This document shows positions 49,661 to 59,547 of a stretch of 64,000 nt of DNA, in pieces (positions within the stretch are counted from its first letter, which is position 1; the number at the start of each line of letters is the position of its first letter). Origin of the DNA: Porogramme epimiltina (lineage: Eukaryota; Basidiomycota; Agaricomycetes; Polyporales; Polyporaceae); the NCBI GenBank assembly GCA_900155495.1, contig FTLJ01000454.1:1-64000 (forward strand), in the 5' to 3' direction. A program made the position numbers and the translations under genes. The notes under the pieces were generated by a model. That model was given only the letters and a program-made list of their open reading frames with translations. It had not been told where the DNA came from and searched no databases.

Positions 49661-51093
49661 ATGTATTTCCATAGCCCCGGCCTCCTTACACGGCGCCATC
49701 ACAAGCTTCAGGAGGATGTAGAGCAGGAGAATGGTTCTGTGCGATATACCCCGACTGCATACGTTATCGAAGGTGAGTGTCGCATCGCCTGAAGGTCGTA
49801 GACCTTACTCATTACCATGACCGTGCGCCTGCCCGTCAATCAGGGAATCCTGCGCCGATCAGGTCGAAACGAGATCTCGAAAAGCTCCAGGAGACACCGC
49901 CTCCAAAGGTCGTGTTGGGCCTCAGCTTAAACTCGCAACCATCGCCACTCGGACCTCCTACTATTTCTAGTCGTTTGTTAGGACGACAGGATAGCCTGCT
50001 TACCGAATCCGACCTTCTCATCACGATTGCGGGAGTGGGAGTACAAACAGTTCCTGTTTATCTACCTGGCGCCGGAGTCACATCGCTCGAAGAACAGGCC
50101 TTATCGACGACTTCTGCTCCTGCCGCTCCAGCTTCTTCGTCATCGTCAAGCTTGAGTCCATCAACGTTCGCCAGACCAGTCTCTCCCACGCACACCGACA
50201 ATCCACCCTCTACCTCTTCCTCTTCTCAAGTGTCGACTACCACGACGTCCACTCATTCGTCTTCGAGATCATCTTCGTCTTCTTCCGATGCTCCTTCCAC
50301 CTCGGTCCCTCAAAGCACATCAACCACATCCACTCTCGGTACCGTGATCTCATTCAGCCCCACGCCCACGCAACCCCCTCCCACTGTCACCTCAAAAGCC
50401 ATATCGCATACCGGTTCAATTGTTGGAGGCATAATAGGTAGCCTCGCATGTGTTTCCCTCGTCGCAGTACTGTTTCTGCTGTGCAAGCGGACTCGCTATC
50501 GGAAATATGTCCACACAAGCCCTCTGATGAACAAGTTCCGCCGCATTAGAACCCGGCGCTCCGCGACGAACCATGATGAAGAGCTAGGCGAAGACGGCCC
50601 CGTCCTGCACATCACGGAAGAGGCTTTACATGGCGACGACGATCGCTCTATCTCCACCCAGATATCCAGCCCAATATCCCCCGTGCCATCCTTCGCGCCG
50701 CACATGTGGAAACCCACCCGCCTCGCGCGATACTTCCGTTCCGACACGGACATTCCCCCACAACCCACTCCCCTCCAGATACCCCCCCTTTCTCCACGGC
50801 CTTCTTCCCGGATCGTCTCGGGTAGCTCTTTCCCCCCGGAGAAGACGCTCCCACTCACACCCGACCCCGAGGGCGCAGATGAGTCGCGGCCAATCCCAGA
50901 CATCCCGCACAGCCCGACCGCCTCGTCAATGTTCCCGCTATCGGAAGGCCTCGCGACGAACATGACGGAAATCTCGACGCTGTGCGTGCAGATGGCCGCG
51001 CTCGAACGGGAAGTCGCACGGCTTCGCGAGCAACAAGAAGTTCAGCTGCATACGTCACCAATCGAGCCGCCGCCTGGGTACGGGGAGTTATGA
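49661..51093 (+). CDS. Single-pass membrane protein with PPxY tail, third member
   Basis: Two exons (49661-49772, 49844-51093) give 453 residues. Ser/Thr-rich stalk (about 125-205), one helix HTGSIVGGIIGSLACVSLVA (about 226-251), stop-transfer KRTRYRK, and a long cytoplasmic tail with PTRLARYFRSD, which resembles the RFTRLFL block of the two preceding paralogues. The C-terminus is a short coiled coil STLCVQMAALEREVARLREQ followed by EPPPGYGEL-stop (PPxY). The N-terminus as called has no signal peptide; an acceptor-like sequence sits directly before 49661, so an earlier exon is likely. More diverged than the two tandem copies but clearly the same architecture. Confidence 0.65.
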
Positions 51094-51521
51094 CCTGGGA
51101 TGCCGTTCCGTTGACTTGGCCCTGTTGTTGATCGACTAGGCAGTGCTCTCATCTGTGTAATTACAATGCTCAGTGTATTGATGTTCGTGGATGTCCACAT
51201 CATACCCACCATTCTCTAGCAAGCCCCACTGGGGTGAAGTTTGGGTTATTTGAGTACACTAATGAGGTAGTACAGAACGGCAAGAGTACATTCAAGAAAA
51301 TAAGCGGGTATCTGAGGCCCCTGCGACGCAGTAAATACCTGTGCAATTAATTTTAGATACGTTGTGTGTATCTATACGCTATTGACGACGCTGTGTAGGT
51401 CCGTGCATAACAAGTTCCAAGACATCAAGAAGGCGGACCACGACCTTGGTATCGTTCGAAAATAGTGTACAATATCTGACTCTCAGTGTCGCGGTCCCGC
51501 ACGCCCTTCTACCTCATTATG
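51094..51521. other. Intergenic between convergent genes
   Basis: 428 bp between tail-to-tail membrane-protein genes, AT-richer than its surroundings; both 3' UTRs should lie here. Nothing else seen. Confidence 0.5.
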
Positions 51522-52817
51522 TCATAAAATTTGGCCCGAATATGGTGTAGCATTGACTGCACGGTCATAATCAGGAAGAGATTCTGTGACCTCCGTATCA
51601 TCGTTTGATGAGTCAAAGTACCCTCCGGAACCAATAATGCGATGTTGTGACCCCAGTTCGGCCGTCAAGACAGGTGCGGCTTGGAGAGTAGCGGTAGATG
51701 ACGATTTGTGGACGATAGTAGATGTGCCAACGCTCTCGATTCCCCTGGGCTCGTTTGACGAATAGTAGGTTGGCGGCGAGGTTGAAGGAACTCCGGGTGC
51801 GCGGTCGGCAACGGTAGATGAAAGGATGGATCGTCTGCATTCGTAGGGACCATTCGAGTTCGATATCCGATAGGGGCGTCCATGGTTTCTCTTTCGCAAA
51901 CACTTCCTCAATGCAAGAAAACTTGTAGCAAGAAGGAGGACGATTACGCCGCCTACAACGCCTCCAATAACGACCGAAATGTCCTGCAGTTGACTTCGGG
52001 TTAACAGATGTACTATACAAAGGAGCGGACAATCCTCACGGATTTATTCTACAACGTAAGGATGTAGATAAGCATAAATTTTATCTCCAGTGAAGTCATT
52101 GAAACCTACCGAGGTACTAGCGGCGGTTACTGTCGGCCTCGAGGTGTCCGTTAAAGTGCGGATCGTAATCGAGGATGCCGATAATGAGGACGCATTCATC
52201 ACCGCTGTGCCAGAATCACTTGCGCCACTGTCAGAAGCATTGGTTGTGTAAACGACTTCGTCGAAGAGGATCAGCGAGTCCCTCGAACCGCTGGTCATCA
52301 TGACTAGCGTGTGCTCTTCGTTGGAAAGGCCCGTCTCGGAAAACACGAGGGCATGATACACGATGGTCGGTGATGTTGGATCAGGTGTGTGGGAAAAGTT
52401 GCCGCGTATTTGGCCATCGACGAGGAAAGTGAGATTTGTGAGTGTAGGGGTCCCCGGCACGCTGTTTGCGAGGATGTTGTAGACGTAGACCGCGATGCCG
52501 TTGAATGAGACACTCATGTTGTGATTCTGAGGGTCTCCTGGCGAAGTTGTATCATGCCATGTTTGGTCGAAAACGCTGTTCACTTCAACTTGGCCCCCTC
52601 GGCTGGTCGAACGGATGTGGCATCCTGAACACTGAGAGCCTTGCGTCCAAGCACCGTCAGGGAGGTAAACTGGTTTTTTCCCTGTGGCGCTATCACCGAA
52701 CTCGTCGTCGATGGTGCGGTTCAAGGTGAGGAAAGCAGCAGATAGTGTGGCATATGCGTAGAGGAATGAAGCAAAAGAGCGTCGGAGTTGCCGGGGTGCA
52801 AGGGCTACCCTCGACAT
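51522..52817 (-). CDS. Membrane protein with CxxC ectodomain, member a
   Basis: Two exons (52817-52110, 51983-51522), 389 residues. Signal peptide in the first 30 residues, then the family ectodomain: RTIDDEFGDSATG, a CSGC pair, FDQTWHDT, SVSFNGIAVYVYNILANSVP, LTNLTFLVDG, EEHTLVM, LILFDEVVYT. After a Thr/Ser-rich linker the intron falls just before the helix VVIGGVVGGVIVLLLATSFL and stop-transfer RKCLRKRNHGR. The tail has no coiled coil and ends with ESLPDYDRA (LPxY) near the C-terminus. The strand pattern suggests a jelly-roll, galactose-binding-like fold (inference). Its first 951 bp, promoter included, are almost identical to the gene at 57427-58836, while the helix and tail are unrelated. 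Confidence 0.8.
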
Positions 52818-53122
52818 AAATACTAGGAGTAGTGGTCCAGCAGGGTGAACGAAGTGCAGCCAGAAGGGGGAACAGGGTTAAGGCTCTCACCTACTTAAGC
52901 TTCCCCAGGGCGCGGCGGACCCTCCGGATCCGTGCCGCCGATTGAGTTCTGACCGTCAGCGCCTCAAACTTTAGCACTGATGCATGGAGGTTCGCGTACA
53001 CGATGACGCTGGTCCTGTGAACGATGAGCAGATGTGACATCCACCTTCGTGATGGGTAGATCCCACCCTCCCTTCTGGTCTGTGACCTCCGAGTCCCTAG
53101 ACCAGAAAACAGCAAGCCATCC
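52172..53122 (-). repeat. Recent duplicate block (promoter plus ectodomain), copy 1
   Basis: Near-identical to 58188-59134 apart from scattered substitutions and small indels (for example an extra ACTT near 52893). It covers the upstream region, signal peptide and ectodomain of member a. Similarity stops abruptly at AGGATGCCGATAATGAGG on one side and at AAGCCATCC on the other. Confidence 0.85.
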
Positions 53123-53574
53123 CCCTCCGCATCACTAGTTATGATGGTGTGGCGAAGGGGGGAGTTGAATTCTTCGTGCCATTATTAGGATGAAGGCTCG
53201 GTCCAAGAATCCCCCCACACTGATCTAGGTGGCACTTCCAATTTCCCGCGGCTGTCCCGGGTGGTAGTTTCAAAACCTCATTTGACAACCGCGCTGATAG
53301 ATAGCATCCTAGAAGTTGGTGTACCACTGGGAACTCTCATTCTATTAAGATGTACCTGATGATGTTTGAGGAACCAGCGGATGAACAGAGTGAACAGGAG
53401 GTCCCAGCTCAGGCCCAGACTCAAAATCTCGAGAAATGATCGAGAGAACAGAACTGCGGACTGCGATGCGTTGATACCTCTGTTGACGAGGAATTCGAAA
53501 GGCCAGCTATTGATCTTATTTGTGTGTAAGTGTAGAACATGGTGCCCTATGCGTTAATAAACACCTTCCGAGTA
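53123..53574. other. Intergenic, no gene seen
   Basis: 452 bp between the duplicate block and the stop of member b. Probably 3' UTR of member b and old promoter sequence; no coding signal. Confidence 0.45.
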
Positions 53575-54733
53575 TTAGGGCGTCCTATCCCTGACCGCAA
53601 GCTCCCCATCATATTCACAGGGTGTGTACGGGATATCCGAGGGCATTTGCGCGATGCGCGAAGAGGATAGTGATCGGGGGCTTTGGAAACCCAGCCCCAA
53701 TATCACATTTCTGGTGCCCGAGGCCCAATCGAACCGGCCTCTTTGAACCGTTCTCATAGGTTCGAAGTCCTCGCTTGACAAACTCATTGCCATTTTGGAT
53801 GGGGTTGGGAGACCAGATTGCGGCATATACTGCTGGCATCGGATTTTGTCTCTTTGGGCGAGTTTGCGCGCGACTATGGCTGCCACGACGGTGATGGAGA
53901 CCAGCCCCCCAACGATACCAGAGGCAATGGCTATGAGCCGAGGCGGGAATGTGCTGGTTCCAATTGAGACAGAAGTTGGTCCACCCTGTTGACAATATGT
54001 ACGTATCACCATTAGAAATTGGCCGCACCCGTACGACCGTGATCGGACTACGCACTACTGCACTAGTCCAAATGGTTTCTCCTAGAGGGGGTGTCATCCT
54101 CACGTTCGTCGCAGTGCTAATGTGTTCACTGGTTGAGAGGACGTGGGTGGGTAACTCCATTGTGTAGATGATGTAGTCAAAGAGTACGAGCGATGATTGA
54201 AGTGCATCGCTCGTCATCATGACCAGCGTGTGCTCTTCGTTGGAAAGGCCTGTCTCGAAAAATACGAGGGCGCGATACATGATGGTCGGTAAAGTTGGGT
54301 CGGGTATGTGGGAAAAGAGACCGCGCAGTCGGCCGTCAATGAGGAAAGTGAGATTCGTGAGTGTGGTGGTATATGGTATCACGTTTGCGAGGACGTTGTA
54401 AACGTAGACCGCAGTTCCATTGAACGTGACGCTCATGCTGGAATTGAGAGGGCCGCCTGGTGCGGGGCCGTATGTCGAATCGTGCCATGTTTGATCGAAA
54501 GTGTTATTCACCTGTACTTGGCCTCCTCGGGTTGTGGGAAAGATGTAGCACCCTATGCACCGCGACCCCTGCCTCCACCGGGAGTCAGGGAAGTATACCG
54601 GCTTTTGACCTGTGGCGCTATCTCCGAACTCGTCGTCGATGATACGGCTGATAAGAGTCACAGCAGATGCGGTGGAAGATGCAAGGATGAGTGCAAGAAG
54701 GATGGAGAAAGTATATGAGACTCGTGAACTCAT
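53575..54733 (-). CDS. Membrane protein with CxxC ectodomain, member b
   Basis: Two exons (54733-54035, 53985-53575) separated by a 49-bp intron, 369 residues. Start at the ATG giving the clear signal peptide MSSRVSYTFSILLALILASS; upstream in-frame codons have no ATG. Ectodomain: RIIDDEFGDSATG, CIGC, FDQTWHDSTY, SVTFNGTAVYVYNVLANVIP, LTNLTFLIDG, EEHTLVM, LVLFDYIIYT. Helix RLIAIASGIVGGLVSITVVA (about 249-271) and a short tail of about 95 residues ending YTPCEYDGEL...RTP, without coiled coil. If the intron were kept, the frame would stay open to 53615 but lose the membrane helix, so retention would give a helix-less, possibly secreted form. Confidence 0.78.
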
Positions 54734-55241
54734 CGAGGAGCTTGACGAAGATTTACAAAGTTTGGATTTGAGCGCAGAAAACGAGCGAAGAGGATTTTGA
54801 AGGTAAACGGGGTCTTCTGTTTGAGTCGTAGCGACCTTCAAAAGGTCCCTGCGCGCCGTGCCCGGTATAGTGACCGTAGTGTTGAAAAAAGATGCCCATA
54901 GTGTGTGGTCAAATGATTATCAATGATGAAGGCATTGGTCTGGGTAACGAAGTTCTGGACAAAACCGCATGTCAGCGACGTAAGCTGTACAACATAGTTA
55001 TTTGACAACTTTACTTGAATGTCCAATGCATTCTTGTGGATCATATGTATAGTAGAACCTGTACGGAAAAGTTGGTCTCAGGGGTACGAAGGTAGATTGA
55101 CGTACTCGCCAGTAGTAAGTAACAAGTGTAGTAACCTTGGAAACGCTATGAAGCCAACAGTATCAGCGCATGTGATAGGGGCACGAGACAGCCAGATCAG
55201 CACCTCAGCACACTTGTCTCCAGTCCAGTCCAGTCCCGGTC
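54734..55241. other. Intergenic, promoter of member b
   Basis: 508 bp. The codons just upstream of the member b start are open but Ser-rich and leader-like. No other signal. Confidence 0.45.
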
Positions 55242-56716
55242 TCATGGTGGAGACCCCGCAGCCTCTCTATATACAGGTAGAGCATCCGGTCTTCCGTCAT
55301 CGCAGTCTCGAAGAGCCTTCTCCTCTTGTAACCTCTCGACCTCCTTCCGTAGTGCCGCCACCTGCGATCGGAGCGCTGAAGCTCCCATGCTCGGATTCCG
55401 TAACACCAATCGTCCTCGAGCCGGGGGCCAGCCCGCGTGCATGGTAGAAGAGGGCAGTGCGGAGGGTAGAGCATCGGGCTCTGGCGGCTCGTATGCGCCC
55501 GCCTCCTTGCCGTACAGGTAGGCGCCATCCGATGGTGGCACCGACGTGGCTTGCGACGAGAGTGACATCCGTGCCGTATCGCCTGTGCGCGGGAGGTTCA
55601 GCCGCGGGGGCACGCGTGCATGGACGGAGGACCCCTCTGCGGTCGGAGAGGAGCCTTCGGTCACCGATGTCGATGTTCGTGGATGTGTAGAGCCCATGTT
55701 CGCAGAGGCGAAGACGACCTCACTGGGCGACAACGCATTGGCGCCTGCCAGCGCGTTGTTCTCCCTCATCCCTCCCGCGCGCCCATCTCCATATGCGCTC
55801 GCCGCGTCAATTATATGCGCACACGAGGGCGTTTTCGCTTGGAGTGCTTGCGGAAGACGAGGAAAAGGACTACGGCAAGAAGGATGGCGACTGCAGCCCC
55901 GAGAACGCCGCCGACGATGGCCGCCGTAGGGGACGAAGAGTGCTGTGCTGGCTGATTATCGGGTCCGCCAGCGCCGAGCGGTGTCCCAGATGGCTGTGCC
56001 GCAGCCGTAGATGGATTCTAGGAAAAAACGGTTGGTGCAGGTACATCGCCTCATTAGTGCTACGATCTCATTACCTAGGTGCTGGCTATGCTCACCTCGC
56101 TTCCGGTCGCGGGGGTCGACGTCAAGCCCGACGAGGTCGGCAGTGAGTCGTCCACAAATGTATACACCACGTAGTCGAAGAGTGTTAGCGCTGCGCTTGT
56201 ATCACCTGTTGCCTGAATTACTAGCTCATGCTCCATGTTCTTCAACGACTGGTCCTTGAACACCAGGACATTGTAGTCAAATAATGTTGATGAGCTCGGC
56301 ATGTGTACAAATGTGCCCACTGTCGCTCCGTCGAGTGTGAACGTTAAGTTTGTGAGCGTATCCGCGAAAGGCACCGAGTTCGCAAGTGCGTTGTACACGT
56401 ATACCGCCGTGCCATTGAAGCGAAGTGTGATTGTGGGTGGCACTTGGGTATTCGGGTGGAATGTTGAGTCGTGCCAACTGCTATCGAAGGCCTGTGAAGG
56501 ATCGAGGTGCACCAAGCACCCGGTGCATGTCGAGCCTTGTTGCCATGAGCCTGGCGGGGAGTACTCAGGTTTGAGACCTGAGACGCTGTCACCCTTTTCA
56601 TCGTCGATCGTACGGTTGGTTGGAGGTCCTGCCACGCTCGGCGATGCCGTGAGAAGGTTGTTGAGAAGCGCAAGTGGGAGCGCAGGGCGTAAGCGCCACC
56701 AGGTCGGGGAGCGCAT
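55242..56716 (-). pseudogene. Membrane protein with CxxC ectodomain, member c (frameshift?)
   Basis: Exon 1 (56716-56096) codes a signal peptide MRSPTWWRLRPALPLALLNN and the ectodomain (RTIDDEKGDSVSG, CTGC, FDSSWHDSTF, LRFNGTAVYVYNALANSVP, LTNLTFTLDG, LTLFDYVVYT). A 78-bp intron follows. Exon 2 (from 56017) gives the helix AAIVGGVLGAAVAILLAVVL and FRKHSKRKRPR, then a TAA at 55811-55813. A different frame continues IIDAASAYGDGRAGG through a tail ending in the coiled coil SALRSQVAALRKEVERLQEE and DALPVYREA (LPxY) to a stop at 55242. Two extra bases in ATATAATT would explain the shift; a 38-bp intron could also bridge it but is unusually short. Its coil and LPxY link this family to the plus-strand PPxY genes. 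Confidence 0.65.
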
Positions 56717-57426
56717 GTTGTGAATGTAGGTGACCAGCACAACGGCTGGAATGGAGGTGGGAGGTGGAAGCTCGCGGTTGCAGAATACTAGAGACTATAC
56801 GTCTCACCCAGGTGGGCTATACAACGCGGCAAAGTCAATCAAATGATCTTGACTTTCTTGGTCGAAGCGCCCCATCTGTCAATAAGGCAGTGAGCTCAAA
56901 TCTCAGTTTGTGACACGTGGAAAAGAGGGTAGCGTGCGGTCTAGACAGAGAATTCAGGTGGCGTGCGCCGCTGTCTTCTCGTGCGAAGGGGCCATGTGCA
57001 CTGTATCCTGTAGCCAGGAGGATCTGGTAAATCACAGTGAGTATATTAAATCCTTGATAGGACAAAATAGGGAATCGGCCATTCCGCCCGGTACGAGAAC
57101 CTCATCCAGTTGGCTGTTCGGACCGATAGCATCCCATGGATCCGACTGCATACGGGAGGAACTCGTCAATAGAGCAGCATGACATTTGCATAGTAGTGTC
57201 CATCGAAAGTCGCATAGCGGTATGTGTACGTGATCTGTGAACCGTCACCGGAGCGCCCTCTGGATCCGAGACGAACACCTAGCGCCTGAGTCCTGCGGCC
57301 AGCGGATATCGTTTCAGCAAGTCGAGATAACGCGCAAGGCGAAGAGGCTCACCTCCCATAAATACCCGGCCGACTGGGGCCCTGCTGCCGGCCAATCCCC
57401 TGCTACGGACCCGCGGGGCGGGTGGG
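56717..57426. other. Intergenic, no gene seen
   Basis: 710 bp holding the promoter of member c and the 3' flank of member d. Only short frames without motifs. Confidence 0.45.
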
Positions 57427-58836
57427 TCACCACTTGTCATCACGCGGGAATGCTTCCGCCATAAGCCGCCGCTCATTCTCCAGCTGCTGCCGAAGGCGCC
57501 TCACACGTTCTTTCAGCATCGTCATTGACGCACTCCCGTCCCTTGGCAGAGACTCCTGCGACTTTCCCTTCTTTTCGCCCCGAATATCGCGCATTGTCTC
57601 CTCCAAAGCCCTTATCTGCTCCGTCAAGTCTGTAATACGGGTAGAGTGTTCCGTACCCGTCGCGGTGAGCGCCGGAGCCGGGACGTCTGGTCTGTGGGTA
57701 GGACGGACAAGGAGGGCACGATCCCAGGCGATATGAGAGTTTGGTATGGTGGTGACGGGACTGACGGGGAGGAGGGTCTCTCTGTGTGCCCGTGAGTTCT
57801 TCGGATACGTCCCTATTGCATCGTGTCTCGTGTCGATGGGTGATGGCGCAGGTGACGGTGTACGAGAGATGGGGGAGGAGGGCAAAATGGGTGTGAAAGA
57901 GGAGGAGGTGTTGGTCGATGTCTCAGAAATAGGGATTATGTCCCTGGCGTTCCGTCGAGTGGAGCGAAAGGCCGGATTGAGAGATATTATGCCGCGTTTT
58001 CGTAAGAAGAATATGGCGGTAGCAAGCGTGATGATGGCAACTACGACTCCAACCCCCGCCCCAACAGCAGAACCGATTGCGACCGCTGATTTGGAATGGT
58101 CGTCGTTCGATGAGGCTGCATTAGAGCTAGCAGTATTGGTCGACATAGGTGCAGGAGGTATTCCGGTTGAAGTACTCGAGGCTGGGAAGGATGCCGATAA
58201 TGAGGACGTATTCATCATCTCCACTGTGCCAGAATCACCTGTGCCGCTGTCAGAAGCGTTGGTTGTGTAAACGACTTCGTCGAAGAGGACTAGTGAGTGC
58301 TGCGAGCCACTTGTCATCATGACCAGTGTGTGTTCTTCGTTTGAAAGGCCCGTCTCGGAAAACACAAGGGCATGATACATGATGGTCGGTGATGCTGGAT
58401 CAGGTGTGTGGGAAAAGTTTCCGCGTATTTGGCCATCGACGAGGAAAGTGAGATTTGTGAGTGTAGTGGTCTTTGGAACGCTGTTTGCGAGGATGTTGTA
58501 GACGTAGACCGCGGTGCCGTTGAACGAGACGCTCATGTTATGATTCTGAGGGTCCCCTGGCGAAGTTGTATCATGCCATGTTTGGTCGAAAACGTTGTTC
58601 ACTTCAACTTGGCCCCCTCGGCTGGTCGAACGGATGTGGCATCCTGAACACTGAGAGCCTTGCGTCCAAGCACCGTCAGGGAGGTAAACTGGTTTTTTCC
58701 CTGTGGCGCTATCGCCGAACTCGTCGTCAATGGTGCGGTTCAAGGTGAGGAAAGCAGCAGATAGTGTGGCATATGCGTAGAGGAATGAAGCAAAAGAGCG
58801 TCGGAGTTGCCGGGGTGCAAGGGCTACCCTCGACAT
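57427..58836 (-). CDS. Membrane protein with CxxC ectodomain, member d
   Basis: Single exon, 469 residues. Signal peptide within the first 30 residues; ectodomain about 34-192 with RTIDDEFGDSATG, CSGC (63-66), FDQTWHDT, SVSFNGTAVYVYNILANSVP, LTNLTFLVDG, EEHTLVM and LVLFDEVVYT. Ser/Thr/Asn-rich linker, helix SAVGAGVGVVVAIITLATAI (about 256-278) and stop-transfer RKRG. The long tail carries PDVPAPALTATGTEHSTRIT, then heptad-like LTEQIRALEETM and LKERVRRLRQQLENERRLM, ending EAFPRDDKW-stop. The DVPAPA block, coil and ending resemble member e, so d and e share a tail class, although d's ectodomain is nearly identical to that of member a. Confidence 0.85.
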   Translation of the reverse strand: MSRVALAPRQLRRSFASFLYAYATLSAAFLTLNRTIDDEFGDSATGKKPVYLPDGAWTQGSQCSGCHIRSTSRGGQVEVNNVFDQTWHDTTSPGDPQNHNMSVSFNGTAVYVYNILANSVPKTTTLTNLTFLVDGQIRGNFSHTPDPASPTIMYHALVFSETGLSNEEHTLVMMTSGSQHSLVLFDEVVYTTNASDSGTGDSGTVEMMNTSSLSASFPASSTSTGIPPAPMSTNTASSNAASSNDDHSKSAVAIGSAVGAGVGVVVAIITLATAIFFLRKRGIISLNPAFRSTRRNARDIIPISETSTNTSSSFTPILPSSPISRTPSPAPSPIDTRHDAIGTYPKNSRAHRETLLPVSPVTTIPNSHIAWDRALLVRPTHRPDVPAPALTATGTEHSTRITDLTEQIRALEETMRDIRGEKKGKSQESLPRDGSASMTMLKERVRRLRQQLENERRLMAEAFPRDDKW

Positions 58837-59134
58837 AAATACTAGGAGTAGTGGTCCAGCAGGGTAAACGAAGTGCAGCCAGAAGGGGGAACAGGGTTAA
58901 GGCTCTCACCTAAGCTTCCCCAGGGCGCGGCGGACCCTCCGGATCCGTGCCGCCGATTGAGTTCTGACCGTCAGCGCCTCAAATAGCACTGATGCACGGA
59001 GGTTCGCGTACACGATGAAGCCAGTCCTGTGAACGATGAGCAGATGTGTCATCCACCTTCGTGATGGATAGATCCCACCCTCCCTTCTAGTCTGTGACCT
59101 CCGAGTCCCTTGACTGGAAAACAGCAAGCCATCC
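58188..59134 (-). repeat. Recent duplicate block (promoter plus ectodomain), copy 2
   Basis: Counterpart of 52172-53122: same orientation, about 6 kb away, covering the upstream sequence and ectodomain of member d and stopping before the membrane helix. Confidence 0.85.
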
Positions 59135-59547
59135 AGGATATTGTGACTAGCGGACCATCCCGTTTGCCTCGAGCAGTGAAAGATGCGGAATGGGTGCTAA
59201 GCATTGAGGCATGGGAAGGCGGTCCAGACTCCAGGGACAGAAGTCTCGGTGATCATGAAGTGATGGTGGAAGAGGTCGGAGCCCAGTCAAGGTCGGAGTT
59301 GGACAAATGACGACGGGCGCTTGATTCCGAAACACGTAGTCCGTTGGCCTGATAAAGTACTATGCTACAGGGAAACACATCAGGATCAGGCAACGTCGAC
59401 GCATGTAGGGTATGCTACAAACATAACTACCTGATACAAACGCACTACTACAACAGGAGAAGGGGAGCGACTGTCCGACCACAGGCACCCATATCAAGAA
59501 TAGAACCAGACCGAAGCTTGTCAAAATCCATACGTACTCATGACAGA
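59135..59547. other. Intergenic, no gene seen
   Basis: 413 bp between the duplicate block and the stop of member e. No coding signal. Confidence 0.45.

Noticed and set aside
54734..54841. Upstream extension of member b
   Set aside because: Begins with TTG; the ATG at 54733 directly yields a clean signal peptide.
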